Source: SIG565 sp045646145 (GTDB lineage Bacteria > Bacillota > Clostridia > Oscillospirales > Acutalibacteraceae). From it: a stretch of DNA of 64,000 nucleotides. The notes below the pieces were generated by a model that was not told the DNA's origin, ran no database searches, and was given only the letters and a program-made list of their open reading frames with translations. The stretch spans positions 1 through 64,000 of the forward strand of contig JAZRKE010000044.1 of the NCBI GenBank assembly GCA_045646145.1, written 5' to 3'. Shown in pieces: positions 49,914-58,700 of the stretch. The position numbers were made by a program, and so were the translations under genes. Positions within the stretch are counted from its first letter, which is position 1, and each line of letters opens with the position of its first letter.

Positions 49914-52025
49914 ATGGCTGACAATACAAAAGGTGCTTTCAAGAGCGATAAAGAAAAGCTGAAAGAAATTACCGACAGTATCGAAAACGGCATAAAAGAA
50001 TTGTTTGCTTCAGATAAATACAAACAGTATTTGCAGACAATGAGCCGTTTCCACAGATACAGTGTAAACAACCAAATGCTTATCTTTATGCAAAAGCCTG
50101 ATGCTTCCCTTGTTGCAGGATTCAACAAGTGGAAGGATTCATTCGGCAGAAATGTCAAACGTGGTGAAAAAGGCATAAAGATTATTGCGCCCGCACCGTT
50201 CAAAAAGAAAATCGAAAAAGAAAAACTCGACCCTGATACAAAACTTCCTATGCTCGATGAAAACGGACAGCCGATAAAGGAAGTTGCAGAGGTCAGTACA
50301 TCAACATTCAAGGTTGTATCTGTTTTTGACGTTTCGCAGACCGAAGGTAAACCCTTGCCTGAACTCTCATCAGATTTAACCGGAAATGTGGAACACTATG
50401 ATGCTTTTATGGAAGCTGTCAAAAGAAGTTCTCCCGTACCCATTGATTTCAAGCCTATTGAAAACGGTGCTGACGGCTTTTTCAGTTACGATAATCAGAG
50501 TATTACTCTGCGAGAAGGAATGAGCGAAACACAGACGGTTTGTGCCGCTATTCACGAAATGGCACACGCAACACTTCACAATTATTCAAGAAGGAATAAG
50601 GATGAAACAGATGTTGAAAGAAAAGACCGTCACACGGAAGAAGTTGAAGCGGAAAGTATCGCCTATGCCGTATGTGCATATTACGGCATTGAAACAAGCG
50701 AAAACTCATTCGGCTATCTTGCTTCCTGGTCGAGCGATAAAGAGCTGAAGGAACTGAAAGCAAGTCTTGAAACGATAAATAAGACTTCATCGGAACTTAT
50801 TACTGCGATAGACCGTAATTTCAAAGAGGTCTGCAAAGAACAAGGAATCGACCTTACTGCAAAAGTGGACCCCATAACGGCACTTGCTACCGATCTTGAC
50901 CGTTTTGCCTATGACTACGATACATACGATTATACTGACCGTGTAAGTGATCCCAAAGATAATATCAACAACCTTGTGGGTGAGATTTCAAGCGGAAATT
51001 GTTCAGGTGTTGCCGATTGGCTTAGTGGTATTATCAATGACAATACAGAATACAGCCAAACAGCACAATCACTTTTGGACAGACTCACTCCGTATGTAAA
51101 AGACGAGCCTATTGCCGAACAGCAGGATACGGCAGAAATACCCGGTGTTGAAGATAACTCAATGTCAGAGCTTCCCGACCCGACAATAACAGTTCAGATG
51201 ATGGAAAACTACGGTTACACCGACAGCAATATGCTCCCGCTTTCAAAGGACAGAGCAAGAGATCTGATGGACAGAGATGTAACAGTTTACTGTCTGCATA
51301 CCGATAATACCGAAGCAATGGTGGTAAGCGAAAGCGATATAATTGACCATTACGGTATTTTTGGTATTGAAGTTGCTGACTGGGAACGAATAAAAGCTGA
51401 TGTTCCTGACCGTGACATCGAAAAGAGATTCAATGAGAATCCCAACAATGCCATTCTTATCTATCAGATTCCGAATGATGACCCGAAAAATCTTATGTTT
51501 ATGAGATATGACAGTCTTTCAGAAGCACCGAGCCGTGATGATTATGAACCTGTTTACACGGCAACAATCGAGCCGAAAGAAACGGTATCAGCTACACTTG
51601 AAGCGGCATATCAGAAATATAACGTTGACAGACCGCTTGATTTTACGGGTCACAGTTTATCGGTAAGCGACATCCTTGCCATAAAACAGAACGGTGAGGT
51701 ATCATATCATTACTGCGACAGCGCAGGTTTCAGAGAGCTTCCCGATTTCAACAAAAGCAACTATCTCAAAAATGCTGAAATATCAACCGAAGATGATTAC
51801 GGAATGATTGACGGCATATTGAATAACGGTGATAAAAAGCCGACAGTTGCAGAGTTTGAAGCACAGGTCAAAGCCGGCAAGAGCATATCGCTCTCAGACC
51901 TTGCGAATGCTGTAAATGATGAAAAAAAGGAACGCAAACCGATAGCTGAAAAGCTCAAGCAGAAAACACCTGAACAGAAAAGGCAAAGAACAGCACCAAA
52001 GAAAAAGACAGAAAGGGGCATTTAG
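49914..52025 (+). CDS. ArdC/LtrC-like zinc metallopeptidase-domain protein
   Basis: The 703-residue protein has an N-terminal ssDNA-binding ArdC domain (1-160: FHRYSVNNQMLIFMQKPDAS, FNKWKDSFGRNVKRGEKGI) and a zincin region with HEMAHATLH (about 214-222) plus EAESIAYAVC. It is followed by LPD/YodL-like modules (RDLMDRDVTVYCL, NNAILIYQIPND) and a Lys-rich end. ArdC proteins protect incoming single-stranded DNA from restriction in the recipient. GGAGG precedes the start. It lies 11 bp after the 3D gene. Confidence 0.88.
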   Translation: MADNTKGAFKSDKEKLKEITDSIENGIKELFASDKYKQYLQTMSRFHRYSVNNQMLIFMQKPDASLVAGFNKWKDSFGRNVKRGEKGIKIIAPAPFKKKIEKEKLDPDTKLPMLDENGQPIKEVAEVSTSTFKVVSVFDVSQTEGKPLPELSSDLTGNVEHYDAFMEAVKRSSPVPIDFKPIENGADGFFSYDNQSITLREGMSETQTVCAAIHEMAHATLHNYSRRNKDETDVERKDRHTEEVEAESIAYAVCAYYGIETSENSFGYLASWSSDKELKELKASLETINKTSSELITAIDRNFKEVCKEQGIDLTAKVDPITALATDLDRFAYDYDTYDYTDRVSDPKDNINNLVGEISSGNCSGVADWLSGIINDNTEYSQTAQSLLDRLTPYVKDEPIAEQQDTAEIPGVEDNSMSELPDPTITVQMMENYGYTDSNMLPLSKDRARDLMDRDVTVYCLHTDNTEAMVVSESDIIDHYGIFGIEVADWERIKADVPDRDIEKRFNENPNNAILIYQIPNDDPKNLMFMRYDSLSEAPSRDDYEPVYTATIEPKETVSATLEAAYQKYNVDRPLDFTGHSLSVSDILAIKQNGEVSYHYCDSAGFRELPDFNKSNYLKNAEISTEDDYGMIDGILNNGDKKPTVAEFEAQVKAGKSISLSDLANAVNDEKKERKPIAEKLKQKTPEQKRQRTAPKKKTERGI

Positions 52026-52026
52026 T

Positions 52027-52242
52027 ATGACCGCAGTAACTTATGATGAGCAGCAGCTCATCGCAATCCACAATGCAGGAACAAGAACGGAAACGGTTTC
52101 GGCTCTTAAAGAAATGAGAGAATACATTTCTGCGGAAGAAACAGAACTCAAAGCTATTACCGATTCGGCAATTTCCCGTCTTGAAGAAATGACCGATGAA
52201 GAATATGCACAGCTCGACCTGATACCCGATTTTATTGATTAA
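52027..52242 (+). CDS. TTRAP-family transfer-assisting protein
   Basis: The 71-residue protein matches the transposon-transfer-assisting family: YDEQQLIAIHNAGTRTETVS, LKEMREYISAEETELKAITD, SRLEEMTDEEYAQLDLIPDF. It is helical and acidic, with no catalytic motif. It starts one bp after the ArdC gene stop codon, so translation is coupled. The order ArdC-like, TTRAP, helicase is the usual one in Tn1549-like ICEs. Confidence 0.88.
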   Translation: MTAVTYDEQQLIAIHNAGTRTETVSALKEMREYISAEETELKAITDSAISRLEEMTDEEYAQLDLIPDFID

Positions 52243-52261
52243 GACAAAGGAGAAATGAATT

Positions 52262-52657
52262 ATGAAAAACAACCTTAAGAAAGCAATCGCCCTCATTTTA
52301 AGCATCGTCACCGTGTTTACGGTATGTGTAACAACCGCATTTGCTACGGAAGAAGATGTTTCTTTCCGTATGACAAACCGCTATATGACCATTTATTACG
52401 GCAATTCCGCTGAACTTACCATTTATACAAATTCAGATGATGTGTATTTCACTTCATCGAATGAGAAAGTGGCAACCGTTGATGAAAACGGTGTTGTCAC
52501 ATCAAAAGGTATCGGCGAATGTGTTATAACCGCAGGTGTCGAAGGAACTGACCTTGAAGAAGAATGTACGGTAAAGGTAGAACTTTTATGGTGGAAGTTT
52601 TTCGATAATCTCATAGCCTTTATCCGAAATCTCATTATGGATTTATCAGTAGCATAA
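52262..52657 (+). CDS. Secreted Big_2-domain protein with C-terminal anchor
   Basis: The 131-residue protein has a signal peptide (1-29), one Big_2-like Ig domain (about 34-105, DDVYFTSSNEKVATVDENGV, VTSKGIGECVITAGVEG) and a C-terminal aromatic/hydrophobic helix starting LLWWKFFDNLIAF. The same order, Big_2 then a WW-containing end, closes the giant surface protein at 9208. It may dock on the cell surface or join another envelope protein. The gene is a cargo-like insert between TTRAP and helicase. AAAGGAG precedes the start. Confidence 0.8.
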   Translation: MKNNLKKAIALILSIVTVFTVCVTTAFATEEDVSFRMTNRYMTIYYGNSAELTIYTNSDDVYFTSSNEKVATVDENGVVTSKGIGECVITAGVEGTDLEEECTVKVELLWWKFFDNLIAFIRNLIMDLSVA

Positions 52658-52662
52658 AAATC

Positions 52663-52737
52663 TAACTTGTGACCAACTTGGTTACAAGTTAAACCATTCG
52701 GGGGTGTTCAGCAGAACACTCCCGTCATTTATTTTTA
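52663..52737 (+). terminator. Two consecutive hairpins with terminator before the giant helicase gene
   Basis: TAACTTGT (52663-52670)/ACAAGTTA (52684-52691) with inner ACCA/TGGT, then GGGGGTGTTC (52700-52709)/GAACACTCCC (52714-52723) with a T-rich tail to 52736. The second ends just before the GGAGG of the helicase gene and could act as an attenuator. Confidence 0.75.
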
Positions 52738-52749
52738 GGAGGTAAAAAT

Positions 52750-55700
52750 ATGGAAAATGAAAATACATCAAAAGTCCAGCAAATTGCTCTCCTTGCAGAA
52801 GAAACAGAAAGAAATCTGACCCGTTCAAGACAGAGTTGGACTTCGTTCCTTCATACTGCCGCACGGCTCTATAAATATCCGTTTAACGAACAGTTGCTTA
52901 TTTTCGCTCAACGGCCCGAAGCGACGGCTTGCGCCGATTATGATATATGGAATAAGCAGATGAACAGATATATCCGCAGAGGTTCAAAAGGTATTGCACT
53001 CATTGATACTGATACAGAACCGAGAACACTTAAATATGTTTTTGATGTTTCCGATACGGGTAAAACGGAACGCTCAAAGACTCCGTTTTTATGGGAATAC
53101 AGAGATGAACATGAAAACACGGTTACATCAGCTCTTGAAAGCAAATATGACGTTTCTGCTAAAAACGGTATTGCAAATCAGCTTGAAAGTATAGCTGCAC
53201 AGCTTGTCGATGAATATTGGGGAAACTATAAACGGGATATTTTTGACATCGTTGACGATTCGTTCCTTGAGGGTTATGATGAAGATAACATCGGTATGGC
53301 ATTCCGAAATGCGGCGGTTGTCAGCACAACATATACTCTTTTGACCCGTTGCGGAATAAATGCTGATGAATACTTTGAAGATGAAGATTTTTTAAGTATC
53401 TTCGATTTCAACACTTCCGATACTGTTAATTTCCTTGCAACTGCGGTCAGCGAAACAAGTGAGCAGGTGTTAAGGCAGATAGAAATATCGGTTAAAAATT
53501 ATGAACGTGAAAGGAGCAAGAACAATGAGCAACATCACTTACAGTCAGAACGGAGATTATCTGATTCCGAACTTAACTCTCGTTCAGACCGAGAAGAAAC
53601 CCCTCGGGAAATACGGCAGAATGAGGAAGGAATATCTCAAGAATCACCGTCCGGCTCTTTGGAACAGAATGGTATTGAGGGACACTCTTTACAGCCATCT
53701 GTTGGAGATAGACGAAGCAGCGAACAATCGCTTGGAACAGATGATGCCCGAACTGATGAAATCAGCGGGAGTGACGGAAGAACTGAAAGCGAGCGACCCG
53801 ATGAAATGGGTCGGTCTGATGAACAATCTTCAAGCTCAGGCAGAGGAGATAATTCTGACGGAACTGATTTACAGTTAAGCAATCACGATTTCAATGCCCG
53901 ATGGAACGGTATCGAATATTTCCACCAAGATAAAGAAAAAAACGAGCTGATTAAAACATTTTTGGCTCCGCATAAAGAAGAAATCGCTATGTTCTATGAA
54001 AGTCATTCTGACAGAGATGAACGTAGCGATTTTATTATGTCTTTCTTTAACTCAACACCGTATGAAATGACACTCTCCAACGGTGTAAACGCAGGCTTTG
54101 AAGCCTATTCCGATGCCATAAGGTTATGGCGTAATGACGGAACAGAACTCCGTGAAGCGTGGCAAAAATGGTTTCAGATTGAACGAAGTGTTTTCGGACT
54201 TATGCTTATGGAGGAATGGACAGAGCCGCAGGCTTCACTTTTGTCCGGTGCCGAAAAACAAGAACTTATCGGCACGGCAGTAAAAAATGAAGCTCCTTTG
54301 TATCTGCCGCAATCTGCTGTCGATTATGTACTTTGCGGCGGAAGTGATTTCAGCGAAGGTAAAATGCGTATTTACAGACAGTTTACCGAAAGTCTTTCAA
54401 AGGAAGAAAATATTAAATTCCTTAAAAACGAATACGGAACAGGCGGGCATTCAGATGCTATCCCTTCAAGTGGATTTTGGGAAGGTCACGATGCAAAAGG
54501 CATTGAAATATCCGACCATTACAGTGTTCCACAGAGAAGAGTTTTATTAACGTGGAATTATATCGAAAGCCGTCTTTCAGAACTTATAAAAGCTGACAGA
54601 TACTTAAATCCCAAAGAAACAGAAATGTATCCGCAGTGGCTTGAAAACAGATTGTTAAAAGAAGCCGAATGGCAAAGAGAACGTGAAATAAGTGATATTC
54701 TTCGTAATTCCGCAAAAGAAAAGGAAACACCCAAAGAATACCGATATGAATATGACGTCGGTGATTCTGTAAAACTCGGCGAAGATGAATATACCATTCT
54801 TTCGATTGAAGATACCGTTGTTCTCAGTAACGTTCAATTCCCTTTGTTTTCCGAAGAATTCTCAAAAGATGAATTTGAGAAAAAGGTTAAGGAAAATCCT
54901 GCAAACAATCATTTGAGAGTGGAAGTTGAGGTTGAAAGACCTGCGGTTAATACGGAAACTGAATCGGATATTGACGACAGCAACAAACCCGATTTCTTAC
55001 TTCAATATGAGCAAGTGAAAAATGATAACCCCGACAGTATAGTTCTTATGCACGTCGGAGGCTTTTATTATGCCTTTGGCAAGGATGCTGAAATTGTTTC
55101 AAAACACACAAACTATACTGCGGAGGGCAAAAATCTTTACGGTAATGTTTTTACACCTTTTTGTCAGGTGCTTGATTTTAACCTTAGTTATGTAACAAAA
55201 AGCCTTAATGAAAACAACATTGAAACTGTTGTTATGGCATTAGATAAGGGCGTTATGGACAGATATACTCCGCCTTCATTGTCTGAACAGAAAACATCCG
55301 TTGAATCCCGAAACAGCATTATCGCTGATGAATATAACGGTCTGAAAGAACACAATCCCGACAGTATCATTCTATATCAGGTCGGAGATTTCTTTGAAAT
55401 GTTCGGTGAAGATGCGATAAAAGTATCAAAACAGCTTGATTTGGTATTAACAAGCAGAGAGTTTCCGAATATCGGCAGAGTTGAAATGTGCGGATTCCCA
55501 AGACACAGACTTGAAGCATACCTCGAAAAAATCCGTGAAGAAAACAGCGTAGTAATTTCTGCTATCCCCGATGGTAAAACTGAAAGGGAATCATTTCAGA
55601 TGCTCCGAATCGGTGAGAACAGCGAAATTGAAAAGGCAAAAGAATTGATTAACAAGTTTTGCCTTGATGAATACGGTGAAGATGCTGATTTCAGCGATAT

Positions 55701-58700
55701 GAAAAACATTGATATTGCATACACAACATTAACCGATGCAGAAATTCCCGTTCAGGTTTCAGTAAATCTCGTAGATTACAGAATTGACCGATTTATCGAC
55801 AATAACCACTATGACAGCAGAACCTATGACAGTCTTGAAGGATTGATTAACGGTGAACTTTATAGTTTGGATTTCGATGATTTGGTGTATATCCCCGATG
55901 AAACTCTTGAATCGCAGATATATACGGACACGGAAATTGTTTCTGAACCTTCAGACAGATTTGATGTCCGTCAGATTTCCGTTCCTTTTGAGGGTGATAA
56001 ATTTGCCGTCTATGACAATGAAACAGACGATTTCTATGTTACAGAAGATAATCTCACACATTGGTTCGATACAGAAGAAGAAGCACTTGCAGATTTAGAA
56101 AGCATTTCTGCTCAGAACGATGTTATTGCCGAAATTAGAGAACCCGAAATTCCTTACAATGTCGGCGATGTTATTTATCTTGAAAATGACATACCGTATG
56201 TTATTGAAGATATAGGCAGTCACGATGTTCGCATAAGAGATACAACACTTCTCTATCCCATCAGCCGTGTCGAAAACAGAGCGAATTTTCTGAAACTGCT
56301 TGACCAGTATCCGCAGGAAGAACATTCAAAGTTTACCGCAAAAACAGTTGAAGAATTCAAGGCGGAAGATTACGGACTTCCTTACGATATTACAATTCAG
56401 ACACTCGGTACCAAAGAAGCAGAAAAAGCAAAGCCGGAAAATTTTCACATTACCGACTATAACCTCGGTGTCGGCGGTGCAAAGGAAAAGTTCAAAAACA
56501 ATATCATTGCGATAAATCTTCTGAAAGAACTTGAACATGAAGGCAGACAAGCGACACCCGAAGAACAAGAGATATTATCCCGTTATGTCGGTTGGGGCGG
56601 TCTTGCAGATGCTTTTGATGATACCAATGAAAAATGGGGCGATGAATACAGAGAACTTTATGTTACTCTTTCGCCCGATGAATACAGAGCAGCAAAATCA
56701 TCTGTTCTTGATGCTCACTATACAAGTCCGACAATCATAAATGCTATGTATGAAGCAATCGGCAATATGGGATTTACAGAAGGTAATATTCTTGAGCCGT
56801 CAATGGGTATCGGTAATTTCTTCGGTATGCTCCCCGATGAAATGTCAACGTCAAGGCTCTACGGTGTTGAAATTGACAGTATTTCGGGCAGAATTGCAAA
56901 ACAGCTTTATCCCAATGCCGATATAACCATATCAGGCTTTGAAAAAACAAGTCGCAGAGATTTCTATGATATTGCAATAGGTAACGTTCCTTTCGGTCAG
57001 ACCAAAGTAAATGACCGTGAATACAATAAACTCGGTTTTTCAATACATAACTATTTCTTTGCGAAGGCTCTCGACCAAGTTCGTCCGGGCGGAATTGTAG
57101 CGTTTGTAACATCACATCATACGATGGATGCGAAAACACCCGAAGTCCGTAAATATCTTGCTCAAAGAGCCGACTTGCTCGGTGCTGTCCGTTTACCGAA
57201 TAATGCTTTCAAAGCTAATGCGGGAACAGATGTTGTATCGGATATTATCTTCTTGCAGAAAAGAGAAGAACCGATGGAAATTGAACCCGATTGGGTTCAT
57301 CTCGGAATGAGTGAAAACGGATTCCCGATTAACTCATATTTCGCACAGCATCCCGAAATGATTTTAGGCGAACAATCATCAAAAAGCACACAGTACGGAG
57401 TAGATGCCTTTACCGTTAAACCCATTGAGGGTGCAGATTTGGGTGAGCTTCTTCACGAAGCGATGAAGAATATTCAAGGCTCATACAAAGCTGCCGAACT
57501 TCCCACTCTCGAAGAAAACACGGAAGTTTCAAAAATATCAATACCTGCTGACCCGAATGTTAAAAACTATTCTTATGCAGTTGTTGACGGTGATGTTTAT
57601 TACCGTCAGAACAGTATTATGGTTAAAACAGAAGTCAATGCAACCGCCAAAGAACGCATAAAAGGCATGGTTGGTTTGCGTGACTGTGTAAATGAACTCA
57701 TTGACTTACAGTTGGATGAGCTGAGTACCGACAGCGAAATCAGCGAAAAACAAGCAGAACTCAATACTCTGTATGATAACTTTACGAAGAAATACGGTTT
57801 AATCAACGATAAAGTAAATAAAAGTGCTTTTTCAAACGATTCGTCATATTATCTTCTATGCTCTCTGGAGGTTCTTGATGAAGAAAAGAAACTCAAAAGA
57901 AAAGCTGATATGTTTACCAAACGAACAATCAAACAACATTCTTCCGTAACGAAGGTTGATACCGCAGTAGAAGCTCTTGCCGTTTCAATCGGTGAACGAG
58001 CCAGCGTTGACCTCGGATTTATGGCTTCACTTATGGGTGAAGGAGCAACACCGCAGAAAATCGTTGAAGATTTGCAAGGCATTATTTTCAAAGACCCGAG
58101 AACGGGTCCTTTTGATTTGGAAAGCAATCCCGACAGAAGCTATATCGGTTGGCAGACAGCCGATGAATACCTTTCAGGTAATGTCAGAGAGAAACTTGTC
58201 TATGCAGAGTACGAAGCCGAAAAAAATCCCTTTTTCAATGTTAATGTTGAGGCTCTGACAAAGGCTCAGCCGAAAGAACTCGATGCAAGTGAAATTGAAG
58301 TAAGGCTCGGTGCAACTTGGATAGATAAAGAGATAATCGAGCAGTTTATGTATGAAACTTTCAAAACACCGCCTTATGCAAGGTTCAATATGAAAGTGAA
58401 ATACTCGGAATATACCGCTGAATGGAGAATTGAAAATAAATCCTTTGTTTCGGGAAGTGACGTCAATGCTCACGTTACATACGGTACAACAAGAAAAAGT
58501 GCTTATGAAATTCTCGAAGATTCACTTAATCTCCGTGACGTAAGAGTTTATGATACTGTTATAGAAAACGGTAAGGAAAAGAGAGTTCTTAACTCAAAGG
58601 AAACAACTCTTGCACAGCAGAAACAACAGGTTATAAAAGACGAGTTCAGAGATTGGATATTCCGTGATCCCGAGAGACGTAACTATCTTGTTGAAAAATA

